In this document: piece by piece, positions 1-8,853 of the stretch
Numbering within the stretch: the stretch's first letter is position 1
How the letters are laid out: each line of letters begins with the position of its first letter
From: CAVTAV01 sp963732795
GTDB taxonomy: Bacteria; Pseudomonadota; Alphaproteobacteria; CAVTAV01
Length of the DNA stretch: 64,000 bases
Assembly: GCA_963732795.1 (NCBI GenBank)
Contig: CAVTAV010000002.1
Span: 62,001-126,000, forward strand
Direction of reading: 5' to 3'
Translations under genes and position numbers: made by a program
The notes under the pieces: generated by a model
Seen by the model: only the letters and a program-made list of their open reading frames with translations
Database searches by the model: none
What the model was told of the DNA's origin: nothing

Positions 1-133
1 TAATGTTTCCGGGGTTTCGGTCCGGCGCGATTAGAGAACCGGCGATTGTTACGTCGCCCTCCATCGTTGTACCATCGGCTGAGCCCGGTAAACGACGGCC
101 GGGTTCCATCGGCAGCGGAACAGGAGGGCCGGG

Positions 134-475
134 ATGAAAAGGTTCATGGCGTTGTACACGGGCTCGGCGTCGCCCGACGGGAAACCACGCGTCATTTCCG
201 ATGCCGATCGCCTCGCCGGGATGGCCGCCTGGGGAGATTGGATGCAAAAGCACTCCGCCCGGATCGTCGACACAGGCGGCCCGCTCGGCACGACCAAAAG
301 GGTCGGTCCCGACGGCATCAAGGACATCCGCAATAATCTCGCCGCCTATGTGATCGTCGAGGCGGAGTCGCCCGACGCGGCGGCGCAGATGTTCGAGGGC
401 CACCCGCACTTCACCATCTTCCCGGGGGATTCCGTGGAGATCATGGAGTGCCGCCCAATGCCGGGAGCCGCCTGA
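134..475 (+). CDS. YCII-related domain protein
   Basis: A 113-residue protein that starts MKRFMALYTG and ends in EIMECRPMPGAA. This is the small alpha/beta barrel layout of the YCII/DGPF-type family, with a PDAAAQMFEGHPHF helix and a GDSVEIMECRPM strand near the C-terminus. A good ribosome binding site (AGGAGGG) lies 6 bases before the ATG, which supports this start over longer readings. Members of this family are often found beside sigma factors or catabolic genes, but their chemistry is mostly unknown. No partner gene is obvious: the next gene on this strand is the TetR regulator about 0.9 kb away. The family assignment is fairly sure; the role is unknown. Confidence 0.8.
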   Translation: MKRFMALYTGSASPDGKPRVISDADRLAGMAAWGDWMQKHSARIVDTGGPLGTTKRVGPDGIKDIRNNLAAYVIVEAESPDAAAQMFEGHPHFTIFPGDSVEIMECRPMPGAA

Positions 476-512
476 CCCTGAACCGCACGAGGCCACGTCG
501 ACAGATGTGCCC

Positions 513-704
513 TCACTTCATCGCATAGCCGGCTTTTTCCAGAATTTCCTTGAGCCGGTGCCGGCCGGTCAGCGCTTCCTTGCTGCCCATGCGCCGGGCG
601 ATGGTGGGTTGCCAGCCGACGGGCGTCATGCCGACCCTGGTCTGGAAGTCGGTGAGGGTCGCGTCATAGGCGGCGATGGGGTCGGCGTCGCGGGCATCAC
701 ACAA
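513..704 (-). pseudogene. 3' remnant of a nitroreductase gene (duplicated tail)
   Basis: The last ~55 codons are almost the same as the C-terminus of the complete nitroreductase at 2149-2991 (shared blocks YDATLTDFQTRVGM, PVGWQPTIARRMGSKEAL and TGRHRL; about six differences). Nothing upstream on this strand matches the rest of a nitroreductase: similarity stops near 698 and a short palindromic repeat follows at once. It lacks the FMN-binding N-terminal domain, so it cannot be a working enzyme. It is best read as the leftover of a duplication or recombination that now flanks the MAPEG/TetR pair. Confidence 0.75.
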
Positions 705-706
705 AT

Positions 707-741
707 TCCGTTCGGGCTGAGCGCTTGTCGAAGCCCGCTGA
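707..741. repeat. Short palindromic intergenic repeat
   Basis: TTCGGGCT and AGCCCG arms face each other around a GAGCGCTTGTCGA core. It resembles dispersed 'gctgagcttgtcgaa' REP-like elements common in alphaproteobacteria. It sits exactly where the nitroreductase remnant loses similarity to the full gene, so it may mark the breakpoint. Confidence 0.4.
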
Positions 742-768
742 CCGGGCCGGGCGGCCTCAGCCCATCTC

Positions 769-1272
769 TTACAGCGCCGCCACCAGCACCCACACCGTCA
801 TGAATACGATGATCACCGATCCGATCGTCCAGAAGGTCGCGCGGATTTCGTGGATCTGGCCGGTGAAATAGACCAGGAAGTGGATGAGGCGCGAGGCGAC
901 ATAGCCGTAGAGCAGCCATTGCGCCAGGACGAGGCTCGGGCCGGTCAGGATGAACAGGAAGCCGGCGGCCAGGAAGAACGGCACGTTCTCCAGATCGTTC
1001 ATCATGATGCGCCGGACCCGCTCGACCCGCTCGTTGGGCTGGAGCTGCACGGGATCGGGCGCGCGGTTGATCAGCGTCTTCTTCAGGTCCTCGGGCGCGC
1101 GGAAGCCGCTGTTCTCCGACAGCATGCGCACGACCGTCAGCCACGACATGCTCACGACCTTCAGGATCATCAGCGACGCGGCGATGGCATAGGTGGCGAA
1201 GAGCGGGTTGGTGAGCGTGAGCGTGTCATGGCGTGTCCCCCTCGATGTCTCGGCGAATCGAATAACGGGCAT
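769..1272 (-). CDS. MAPEG family membrane protein (MGST1-like)
   Basis: An integral membrane protein of about 167 residues with four hydrophobic segments. It carries the family core VERVRRIMMNDLENVPFFL, close to the RVRRxHxNDLENI motif of microsomal glutathione S-transferase 1. MAPEG enzymes conjugate glutathione to lipophilic electrophiles or reduce lipid peroxides within the membrane. I place the start at ATG 1272; a TTG at 1284 gives a slightly longer form. A third possibility is an ATG near 1230 with a strong GAGGGGG site, but it is out of frame and would need an indel. The gene is divergent from a TetR regulator with palindromes in between, so repression by that regulator is likely (inference). 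Confidence 0.85.
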   Translation of the reverse strand: MPVIRFAETSRGTRHDTLTLTNPLFATYAIAASLMILKVVSMSWLTVVRMLSENSGFRAPEDLKKTLINRAPDPVQLQPNERVERVRRIMMNDLENVPFFLAAGFLFILTGPSLVLAQWLLYGYVASRLIHFLVYFTGQIHEIRATFWTIGSVIIVFMTVWVLVAAL

Positions 1273-1276
1273 TTTA

Positions 1277-1310
1277 TTGACCAATGGTCAAATTGTCAAC
1301 CACTAGACAA
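1277..1310. promoter_or_regulatory. Candidate TetR operator, two inverted repeats
   Basis: TTGACC-AAT-GGTCAA (1277-1291) is a perfect 6+6 inverted repeat. It is followed by TTGTC-8 nt-GACAA (1293-1310). The site lies between the divergent MAPEG and TetR genes, in locally AT-rich DNA, and touches the MAPEG start. This is the usual place for a self-regulating TetR operator. Binding is inferred. Confidence 0.6.
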
Positions 1311-1377
1311 ATTTAATTTCCTGTGGCAAAATGCTGAGATGAAGAACCAAACGGATTTTCAAGCCCCGGAAGGCCCT

Positions 1378-2134
1378 ATGCCATCGAGAAAGCACCGCGC
1401 TCCACGCCCCGAAGACGCCGACCAGGTCGAGAAACGCCGCGCCCGCCGCGAACGCCGGCGCGACCGGTCCCGCGAGGAGATTCTGGAGGCCGCCCGGCGC
1501 GTGCTGATCGCGAAAGGCGTGGCTGCGATGACGGTCGATGCCGTCGCCAAGGAAGCCGGGCTGACCAAGACGGCGATCTATTACTATTTCCCGTCCAAGG
1601 ACGCGCTGCTGTTCGAGCTGATGTACGGCGTGCTGCAGGGCCACGCCCAGGCGGTGCACGACGCGGTCGAGGGGGCGCGGGACGGGGCCGACGCGCTCGG
1701 CATCCTGATCCGCCAGTCGGTCGAGGAATTCGCGCCGAGGCTCGAGGACTTCCGGCTCGCCTTTCTCAACGGCCAGGTCGCGAGCCCCGGCTCGGTGCAT
1801 TTCGACGAGGACGCAGTTCGCGCGAATCCGGCCGCTCAACGACCTGTGGCTCGCCGGTACCGCCGAGAAGCTCGCCGAGGACCGCAACAAGCGCGGCAGC
1901 CATGCGCCGGTCGAGCCCCGGCTGATGGCCTTTCTCGCATATCTTGCGGCGCTAGGGATGCTGACCATGAAGGGCATGGTCGAAAGCCTCGACGATCCGT
2001 TGCTTTATTCCGATGAGGAGATGATCGAAGGCTTCGCAAAAGTCTTCGCCGCCGCTGCGGGGGCGGGAACGAAGCACGAGCCGACCTCCTGGCCCTTCCG
2101 CCCGGCCTCGCCCCGAAAGGGGGACGAGGAGTGA
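1378..2134 (+). CDS. TetR/AcrR family regulator (frameshifted)
   Basis: The N-terminal helix-turn-helix is clear: REEILEAARRVLIAKG, then MTVDAVAKEAGLTKTAIYYY and FPSKDALLFELM. A basic, Arg-rich tail precedes it. The reading frame breaks near 1812: after GSVHFDED the protein continues in the +1 frame as QFARIRPLNDLWLAGTAEKL and MAFLAYLAALGMLTMKGM to a stop at 2134. Reconstructed length is about 250 residues, normal for the family with a TetR_C ligand domain. An alternative start is ATG 1339; neither start has a strong ribosome binding site. Its likely target is the divergent MAPEG gene. The shift may be a sequencing error or real inactivation. Confidence 0.8.
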
Positions 2135-2148
2135 CGCCCGAGGCGTCT

Positions 2149-2991
2149 TTACCGCATCAAATAGCCCGCCTTCTCCATGATCTCCCGCAGCCGATGGCGC
2201 CCGGTCAGCGCTTCCTTGCTGCCCATCCGCCTTGCGATGGTGGGTTGCCAGCCGACGGGCTTCATGCCGACCCTGGTCTGGAAGTCGGTGAGGGTCGCGT
2301 CATAGGCGGTGATGGGGTCGGCTTCGCGGGCCACGTCGTAGGTCTCGCGGTGGAGCACGGCGGGCTGGGGCAGGCGGGGTTTGACGCTCGCAGGCAGGCT
2401 CGCGCTCGGCCAGCCGACGCACATGCCGAAGCACGGGAAGACGTAGGGCGGCAGCGCGAGTTCCTCGATCACCGCGTCCATCTGGTTGCGGATGCCGCCG
2501 ATATAGACGATGCCGAGCCCCAGGCTTTCCATCGCGGTGACGGCGTTCTGCGCGGCGAGCGCGGCGTCGACCACGGCCAGCATCACCGCCTCGACATAAT
2601 CCAGCCCTTCGGCTCGTGCATCTTGTGCCTCCGCCGCCCGCGCTACCCGCGCCCCGTCCGCGAGCCAGACGAGGAACAGCGGGCAGTCGCGGATATGCGG
2701 CTGATTGCCGGCGAGCATCGACAGCCGCTCCTTGCGAGCCTTGTCCTCGATCGCCACCACGCTCCAGAGTTGCAGGTTCGAGGAGGTCGACGCCGATTGC
2801 GCCGCCGCCATGATCATCGGCAGCAGGCCTTCGGGCACAGGCTTGTCGTCGTAGGACCGCACCGAGCGATGGGAAAGGAGGACGGAAAGCACCGGATTCA
2901 TCAATTCAGGCGGGATCGGCGGCGCCTCGCCATAGCGCTCCTTGAGGAATTGTTCTGCGTTCTGGTGGGCCAGATCTTGCGTCTCGGTCAT
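2149..2991 (-). CDS. Nitroreductase family protein (NfsA/FRP-like)
   Basis: A 280-residue FMN-dependent nitroreductase. The FMN-binding signature SHRSVRSYDDKPVPEGLL lies near residue 40 and is followed by QSASTSSNLQLWSVVAIED. The long C-terminal extension (PRLPQPAVLHRETY, then TLTDFQTRVGM) is typical of the NADPH-type NfsA/FRP branch. Such enzymes reduce nitroaromatics and quinones using NAD(P)H. The start ATG has AAGGATAGAC upstream. The gene diverges from the Rieske oxygenase across a 94-base gap, so the two may share control. Its last 55 codons are duplicated at 513-704. A real physiological substrate cannot be read from sequence. Confidence 0.85.
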   Translation of the reverse strand: MTETQDLAHQNAEQFLKERYGEAPPIPPELMNPVLSVLLSHRSVRSYDDKPVPEGLLPMIMAAAQSASTSSNLQLWSVVAIEDKARKERLSMLAGNQPHIRDCPLFLVWLADGARVARAAEAQDARAEGLDYVEAVMLAVVDAALAAQNAVTAMESLGLGIVYIGGIRNQMDAVIEELALPPYVFPCFGMCVGWPSASLPASVKPRLPQPAVLHRETYDVAREADPITAYDATLTDFQTRVGMKPVGWQPTIARRMGSKEALTGRHRLREIMEKAGYLMR

Positions 2992-3085
2992 GTCTATCCT
3001 TGCCGTGTCCTGGTGTGGCGTTGCGTGTCCGTTCTATAGGGTCGATAATCTGGAGGCGAGTACGGAATTCGACGATGGGGCGCGC

Positions 3086-4396
3086 ATGATCACCAAGGAA
3101 CAGAACGAGCTGTTCACGCGGGTCGGGCCGGGGACGCCGGGGGGCGAGCTCTTGCGGCGCTATTGGCATCCGATCGGGGCGGCGACGGAGTTCGATGACC
3201 GGTCGGTGAAGCCGGTGCGGATCCTGGGCGAGGATCTGGTGCTCTATAAGGATCTCTCCGGAGCGTACGGGCTGATCGAGCGACATTGCCCGCATCGCCG
3301 GGCGGATTTGGCGAACGGGATCGTCGAAGCATGCGGCATCCGCTGCCATTATCACGGCTGGCGGTTCGCGCCGGACGGAACCTGCCTCGAACAGCCCTTC
3401 GAGGATACCGCCCACGCCGAGCGACATTTCAAGGACAAGGTGACGGCGCGCGCCTACCCGGTCGAGGAGAAGGCGGGGCTCCTCTGGGCCTATCTCGGGC
3501 CGGAGCCCGCGCCGCTGGTGCCGACCTGGGAGATCTTCACCTGGAAGAACGGCTTCCGCCAGATCGTGTTCGCCGACACGCCGTGCAACTGGTTCCAATG
3601 CCAGGAAAACTCCATCGATCCGGTGCATTTCGAATGGATGCACGAGAACTGGACCCGGCGCTTGAACGGCGATGACGGCCCCTACGGCCCGAAGCATCTC
3701 AAGCTCAAATTCGAGGAATTCGATTACGGTCTCATCTACAAGCGCGTCCGCGAGGGCTTCGACGAGACCGATCCGCAATGGACCGTGGGCCGGGTGGCGC
3801 TATGGCCGAACGGCTTCTATCTCGGCAGCCATTTCGAATGGCGCGTGCCGGTCGATGACGAGAACACCCTGACGGTGGTCTGGGCGTTCAGCCGCGTGCC
3901 GCGCAACATGGAGCCGTTCGAGCAGAATTCGGTTCCGCATTGGGTTGCGCCGATCAAGGATAAGGATGGCAATTGGATCACCAGCCATGTGATCAACCAG
4001 GACATCATCGCCTGGGTCGGCCAGGGCCGGATAGCTGACCGCACCAAGGAAAATCCCGGCATGAGCGATGCCGGCGTCATGATGATGCGTCACCGCTTCC
4101 TGCGCGACGTCCAAGCCATCGAGCGCGGCGAGGATCCGAGCGGCTTGATCCGCGATCCGGCAAGCAACACGGCCGTCGAGCTGCCCGGGGCGAACCGGCG
4201 CGCCAATATCGAGGGGCCGACCCTCGAAGATCTGATGGCCAACCGCTTCACCCGCGCCGGGCTCATGGATTTCGCGTTCCTCGCAGGCCAGCCCCCCGAA
4301 ATTCGTCGGGCCTTCGAGGAAGCCATGGGAATCAAGGGATTGCGCGAGCGGGAACGAAGCCGCGGCGGGGCGTCCGCGCTTACCGAGATGGCGTGA
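3086..4396 (+). CDS. Rieske non-heme iron oxygenase, large subunit
   Basis: A 436-residue oxygenase. The Rieske [2Fe-2S] ligands are C68-P-H70 and C87-H-Y-H90. The mononuclear iron site follows the pattern N175, D178, H181, H186 in NSIDPVHFEWMH. The overall shape (MITKEQNELFTRVGPGTPGG at the start) is that of phthalate 4,5-dioxygenase-like or 'aromatic ring-hydroxylating' alpha subunits that work as homotrimers. These enzymes insert oxygen into aromatic rings or demethylate aryl ethers, fed by a separate reductase that is not found in this window. I chose ATG 3086, since the Rieske family N-terminus begins there. It is convergent with the methyltransferase gene and overlaps it by 17 bases. 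Confidence 0.9.
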   Translation: MITKEQNELFTRVGPGTPGGELLRRYWHPIGAATEFDDRSVKPVRILGEDLVLYKDLSGAYGLIERHCPHRRADLANGIVEACGIRCHYHGWRFAPDGTCLEQPFEDTAHAERHFKDKVTARAYPVEEKAGLLWAYLGPEPAPLVPTWEIFTWKNGFRQIVFADTPCNWFQCQENSIDPVHFEWMHENWTRRLNGDDGPYGPKHLKLKFEEFDYGLIYKRVREGFDETDPQWTVGRVALWPNGFYLGSHFEWRVPVDDENTLTVVWAFSRVPRNMEPFEQNSVPHWVAPIKDKDGNWITSHVINQDIIAWVGQGRIADRTKENPGMSDAGVMMMRHRFLRDVQAIERGEDPSGLIRDPASNTAVELPGANRRANIEGPTLEDLMANRFTRAGLMDFAFLAGQPPEIRRAFEEAMGIKGLRERERSRGGASALTEMA

Positions 4397-5408
4397 CCAG
4401 CCAGATATCGGCCGCTTGGCCGCGGGTGCGGATCGAGGCGAGCTTTTCGAGAGAGAGGGCCCCGATGGCTTCGGTCGCGTGGCGCAGCGCCGCGTGGTCG
4501 CTGGTCAGGAGGACGGCGCGCCAGTTGGGGGCGGCGAAGGCGAGGGAACGGCGAAGCAGGGCCTCGTAGAGGGGGGCGGTGCCGGTCTCGGGTTGGAACT
4601 GCTTGCCGAAGGGGAGGTTGGCGAGGGTCAGAGTGAGGTCGCGGCGGGCGAGGTCGAAGGTGGCGGAATCGCCCGTGAAGAGATGAACATCCGGTGCCTT
4701 GCCAAAGGCCTTGCGGGCGATCGCGACGGCCTTGTCGTCCATGTCGGTGCCGATCAGCTCGGCCTCGGGGAGGAGGGCGCGGGCTTCGCGCAGCACCGTG
4801 CCGGTGCCCATCACCGGATCCCAAATCACCTCATGCGTGCTCGGCCGTGCGGCAAAGCAGAGGGCGGCGGCGATCACGGGAGGCAGGCTGCCGGCGCGGT
4901 CCTCGTCGCGGGTCCGGCCCGACGCGTCGTGATGGTTGAACCGCGGTAAGCCGATGTAATAGCTCTCGTCGACGGCGAGGAACCAGGCGGGGCGGCGGGG
5001 CGCGGCCGAGACGGATGTCTTGAGGCCCCGCGCGCCCATCTCCTTGCCGAGCCACCGCAGAATGTCCTGGCGCTGGAAGGTCTTGCCCGCCACTGACGCG
5101 ACCAGCCCGTCCGGCCGCTCGCGCCGCCAGGCCTCGGCCAGTATGTCGAGTTGCCGCCCGCTGATCTTGTTCCGTCCGAAGACCGGGCAGGCCATGACGT
5201 GGAGCGCCAGCCGCGTCGGAAACGTCCGTGCCTTCACCTGGGAGGCCGGCAGCACGACGAGGTCGTAATTCGCGAGATACAAGGTCGTCGCACGCGCCTT
5301 GGCGGCGACGATGTCGCGGAATTTCAGCTCCTTGACCATCAGGGAAGCAAGCCCCGGCTCGGTCAGGAACAGCCATAGCGGGATCGTGTCTGGTTTCGGC
5401 AAGGTCAT
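4380..5408 (-). CDS. THUMP-type SAM-dependent RNA methyltransferase
   Basis: The C-terminal half is a class I methyltransferase: motif I is DPVMGTGTVLREA, followed by ELIGTDMDDKAV, and the catalytic NLPFGKQF is the N-[LP]-P-F-G signature of the TrmN/Trm14/Trm11 family, which modifies guanine N2 in tRNA or rRNA. The N-terminal ~170 residues look like a divergent THUMP-type RNA-binding region (FLTEPGLASLMVKEL resembles its beginning). At 342 residues it is a normal size. The gene is convergent with the Rieske oxygenase and shares 17 bases with it, and has no functional link to it. The exact RNA target is not known. Confidence 0.75.
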   Translation of the reverse strand: MTLPKPDTIPLWLFLTEPGLASLMVKELKFRDIVAAKARATTLYLANYDLVVLPASQVKARTFPTRLALHVMACPVFGRNKISGRQLDILAEAWRRERPDGLVASVAGKTFQRQDILRWLGKEMGARGLKTSVSAAPRRPAWFLAVDESYYIGLPRFNHHDASGRTRDEDRAGSLPPVIAAALCFAARPSTHEVIWDPVMGTGTVLREARALLPEAELIGTDMDDKAVAIARKAFGKAPDVHLFTGDSATFDLARRDLTLTLANLPFGKQFQPETGTAPLYEALLRRSLAFAAPNWRAVLLTSDHAALRHATEAIGALSLEKLASIRTRGQAADIWLVTPSR

Positions 5409-5467
5409 GAAGCCCCGAGTAGGGCCGTGACCTTAGCTTTGCCGGCGGCGCATGGCCACTCGTTTCC

Positions 5468-7675
5468 TTATGCCACGTCGCGGGCGGCTTTGCCTTGGGT
5501 GAGCTCCAGGATGTCGGGCAGGGCCAGGGGCTCGAAGAAGTAGTAGCCCTGGATAATGTCGCAGCCGGCTTCCTTCAGGAATTCGTATTGCTGCGATGTC
5601 TCGACGCCTTCGGCCACCACATCCGCCCCCGACATGTGCGAGAGCGAGATCACCGCCTGGACGATCGCCGGCGACTGCATCACGCCGTCCAAGCCCTGGA
5701 CGAAGCTCTTGTCGATCTTGATCCGGTCGAAGCTGTAGTAATGCAGGTAGCTCAGGCTCGAATAGCCGGTGCCGAAATCGTCGAGCACGATCTTGAAGCC
5801 GAGCCGGCGCAGCTCGCTGAGCTGGCGGCGCATGGTTTCGGAATGGTCCAACAATACGCCCTCGGTGATCTCCAGGCAGATTTGGCGCGGATTGGCGCCG
5901 GTCTCCTCGAGCGCGGCATGGACATCGTTGATGAATTCCGGATGCTTCATATGGATCGGCGAGACGTTGACCGACAAGGTCAGGTCGCTCCAGTTCCGCG
6001 AATCCGTGAAGGCGCGGTTCATGACCCAGATGCTGATGTCGCGGATCAGGCCGGAATGCTCGGCGATCGGGATGAAGATGCCGGGCGACACCGGGCCGCG
6101 CTCGGGGTGGTTCCAGCGGATCAGCGCCTCCACGCCGCTCGCCCGCAGGGTCCTGGCGTTCACCAGCGGCTGGTAGACGAGGCGGAAGTCGTTGGCCTTC
6201 AGGCCGACGCGCATGTCGCGCGCGAGCTGCGAGCGGAGCTGGACCGTCTGGTCCAGTTCCTCGGCAAAGCGTACTACGGCGCCGCGCCGCGTCGCCTTGG
6301 CCTTGTTGAGAGCCAGATCGGCCCAGCGCGTGATCTCCGTCGCGTCGTTGCTGGTGCCGTCGACGACCGCGATGCCGACCGAGGCGCTGGAGGGTGTCTG
6401 CGATCCGACCAGCTCGAAGGGTTCCTCGAGCGCCTTCTTCAGGCGGTCCGTGAAGGCGTCGATCTCATTTTCGCGGACATTCTTCAGGTAGACCGCGAAT
6501 TCGTCGCCGCTGAGCCGTGCGACGAAGCCGTTCTTGCCCACCAGGCGCTGCAGCCGCTCGCCGACCTGGATCAGCATCTGATCGCCGGCGGTGTAGCCCA
6601 TGGTGTCGTTGACGTCCTTGAACCGGTCGAGATCCAGGAACAGCAGGGCCGACGGCGCTTTCGGCCCCGCCTTGGCGACCTCGGTGCCGAAATTCGCGGC
6701 GAACCAGGCGCGGTTCGGCAAGCCGGTCAGGCTGTCGTGATGGGAGATGTGGATCGCGCGCGCTTCGGAAGCCACTAGATCGTCCGTCATTTTGGCGGCG
6801 GCCCGATAGACGAAGACCGACGCCAGCAGCAGGATCGCCACCGCGACCGTGATCGGCACCCAGGCCTCCGAGAGAATCTGGTTGCCCGGCGAAGCGGAAT
6901 CCCACGCGATGTAGGCGCCGGGCTGGCCGATGCCGGACGTGATATCGATGTGCGGCGCGCTGGGCTCTCCCTTGCCGATAGAGAGGCGGACGTTCCTGAT
7001 CAGCGTGCCCGAGGAGACCATCTGCGTCATCTGCGGCGTGACTTCGAGGAGCAGGACGACAAGCGCGGACGGCCCCGGCTTCGGGACGACGGCGGTGCTG
7101 GACGGCACGATCGTCGAGACGCCGGCGACGGCCGCGCGGTTTTCGGTCCGGATGAAATCGATGGCCGTGCGCGGCTTGAACTTGCCGTCGCTTCCGTCGA
7201 GCGCATAGTCGCTCGCTTTTTCGGCGGCCCGTACCTGGTCGATAAGCGGCTTCAGCGCCCTGAGCCAGGCTTGGGCCTTGGCGACATCCTGCTCCGTGCC
7301 GTTGTTTTGGTAGTAGACGACCCGGCCGGACCGATCGATGACCATGGAAGTCGGGATATACAGGGTCTTCAGGACCCAGTCCCCGACATCGCCGTTCATG
7401 AAGGCGTGATCCGGGTCGTTGTTGATCTTTTCCACGGCCTCGTCGGATGTCGCAAGCTGGGAAAGGCCGTAAAGCATGCCGAACTTCGAGTAATTCATGG
7501 AATTCTCGACCAGCTTCCGCTCGGATCTGATCGCGATCTGGTCGGCATCGTGAACGGCGAAGGACAGAAATCCGACCGTTCCGACGATGGCAAGCCAGAC
7601 GAGGCAGATCGCCATCGCAATAAATCTATGAGATTTTGCGCGTTTGGCTATCGGCGTCGGTTTCAGCTGGCGCAT
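5468..7675 (-). CDS. CHASE4-like/GGDEF/EAL cyclic-di-GMP signalling protein
   Basis: A 735-residue inner-membrane sensor. There is a first membrane helix near residues 18-40, a periplasmic CHASE4-like domain to about 265, a second helix (VPITVAVAILLLASVFVY), then GGDEF and EAL domains. The cyclase site reads RLSGDEFAVY, so the first Gly of GGDEF is Ser; such variants can still be active. The phosphodiesterase site looks complete: EALIRW, NVSPIH, EITEG, DDFGTGYSS, KIDKSF and AEGVE are all present. The protein may be mainly a c-di-GMP hydrolase, or bifunctional. It stands alone, with a 119-base upstream gap to the next gene, so the signal sensed is unknown. Confidence 0.9.
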   Translation of the reverse strand: MRQLKPTPIAKRAKSHRFIAMAICLVWLAIVGTVGFLSFAVHDADQIAIRSERKLVENSMNYSKFGMLYGLSQLATSDEAVEKINNDPDHAFMNGDVGDWVLKTLYIPTSMVIDRSGRVVYYQNNGTEQDVAKAQAWLRALKPLIDQVRAAEKASDYALDGSDGKFKPRTAIDFIRTENRAAVAGVSTIVPSSTAVVPKPGPSALVVLLLEVTPQMTQMVSSGTLIRNVRLSIGKGEPSAPHIDITSGIGQPGAYIAWDSASPGNQILSEAWVPITVAVAILLLASVFVYRAAAKMTDDLVASEARAIHISHHDSLTGLPNRAWFAANFGTEVAKAGPKAPSALLFLDLDRFKDVNDTMGYTAGDQMLIQVGERLQRLVGKNGFVARLSGDEFAVYLKNVRENEIDAFTDRLKKALEEPFELVGSQTPSSASVGIAVVDGTSNDATEITRWADLALNKAKATRRGAVVRFAEELDQTVQLRSQLARDMRVGLKANDFRLVYQPLVNARTLRASGVEALIRWNHPERGPVSPGIFIPIAEHSGLIRDISIWVMNRAFTDSRNWSDLTLSVNVSPIHMKHPEFINDVHAALEETGANPRQICLEITEGVLLDHSETMRRQLSELRRLGFKIVLDDFGTGYSSLSYLHYYSFDRIKIDKSFVQGLDGVMQSPAIVQAVISLSHMSGADVVAEGVETSQQYEFLKEAGCDIIQGYYFFEPLALPDILELTQGKAARDVA

Positions 7676-7794
7676 AGCCCGGATCGTGTTCTGTCCCCAA
7701 GATTTGCGTAGGACGATTGTATTAAATCGACCTTTTGATTCCGTTAATCTTTGGCCGGAAAACGACAGCAGGCCGAGAATCTTCGGGGGACGCC

Positions 7795-8781
7795 TCAGTC
7801 CGGCTGGTAGCCCGTCACGATGACGAGCTTGCCCTGCACGGCGCGGCCGGCAAGGCGGGAAAGGGCGTCGGGCACGTCTTCGAGGCCGTATTCGCCGCCG
7901 ATTTCGGGCTGAAACGGCTCGCGGGCGTGCATCGCGCCCAAATCGTCGATAACGGCGCGGGCGAGGGCGGGGGATTCCGCGAAATCGCCGCCGAAAGCGA
8001 CCGGAATGACGCTCAAATTCTTGGCCAGCAGGTAATTCGCTGGGATCGAAGGGGCCCGGCCGCCTGCGAAGCCCACGATCATCAGCCGCGCCGAGCGGGC
8101 CGACGCCCGGAGCGCCGCGTCGAACACGTCGTCACCGACGCAATCGAGGAAGACATCGTAACCCCCGCCGCCGGTCATGTCCTTGACCCGCTCGCGGATG
8201 TCCTCGGTACGGTAGTTCAGCACATGGTCCGCACCGTGGGCCTTGCAGGTTTCGAGTTTCTCCGGCGAGCCCGCGCCCGCGATCACCACCGCCCCAAGGC
8301 GCTTGGCGATCTCGATCGCCGCCGTGCCCACGCCGCCGCCCGCGCCGCTGATGAACACGGTCTCGCCCGGTTTCACCTGGCCGCGATATTTGAGGGCATA
8401 AAGCGCGGTGCCGTAGCCGATGATCAGGCCGGCCGCCTGGACCATCGAGAAGCCGGCCGGAATGGGCAGCGCATCCGTGGCTTTGACGGCCACGTAGTCG
8501 GCAAAGCAGCCGGGACGCGCGGCGAAGACCTTGTCGCCGACCTTCCAGTCCGTGACGCCCTCTCCGACGGCGGAGATCGTGCCGGCGCCTTCGAGGCCGG
8601 TTCGGAATGGGACGGGGGGGTGCAGGTAATAGGTTCCGCGGATCATCAGGAGATCGGCGAAATTGACTCCTGCCGCCGCGAGCCGGATGACCACCTCTCC
8701 GGGGCCGGGCGTCGGATTCGGCACCTCTTCGAGCCGCAAATGCTCCGGTCCGCCGTACTCCCGACACAGAACCGCACGCAT
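7795..8781 (-). CDS. NADPH:quinone oxidoreductase family (MDR)
   Basis: A 328-residue medium-chain dehydrogenase/reductase of the zinc-free quinone oxidoreductase branch. The N-terminal GroES-like domain starts MRAVLCREYGGPEHLRLEEV. The nucleotide fold has GAGGGVGTAAIEIAKRLGA near residue 150. No catalytic zinc ligands of the alcohol dehydrogenase type are seen. It reduces quinones or enones with NADPH, a common step around aromatic breakdown. GGGGAGAG upstream of the ATG supports the start. It is divergent from the acyl-CoA synthetase, with a 126-bp palindromic repeat in the gap. Confidence 0.88.
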   Translation of the reverse strand: MRAVLCREYGGPEHLRLEEVPNPTPGPGEVVIRLAAAGVNFADLLMIRGTYYLHPPVPFRTGLEGAGTISAVGEGVTDWKVGDKVFAARPGCFADYVAVKATDALPIPAGFSMVQAAGLIIGYGTALYALKYRGQVKPGETVFISGAGGGVGTAAIEIAKRLGAVVIAGAGSPEKLETCKAHGADHVLNYRTEDIRERVKDMTGGGGYDVFLDCVGDDVFDAALRASARSARLMIVGFAGGRAPSIPANYLLAKNLSVIPVAFGGDFAESPALARAVIDDLGAMHAREPFQPEIGGEYGLEDVPDALSRLAGRAVQGKLVIVTGYQPD

Positions 8782-8853
8782 TCCATCTCTCCCCGTAAAC
8801 CCCTGGCCCCGCGAAGCGAGGCTGTTATAACATCGGTTAGGTTTGTTTACACC

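Noticed and set aside
626..1144. Long readings antisense to MAPEG and to many other genes
   Set aside because: High GC lengthens non-coding frames; these have Arg/Ala/Pro-rich sequence without domains and sit over clearly conserved genes.
2149..2991. BluB (5,6-dimethylbenzimidazole synthase) or dehalogenase
   Set aside because: The C-terminal extension fits NfsA/FRP nitroreductases and no cobalamin genes are nearby.
3114..3332. Small antisense gene inside the Rieske oxygenase gene
   Set aside because: Arg/Pro-rich shadow of the conserved Rieske domain.
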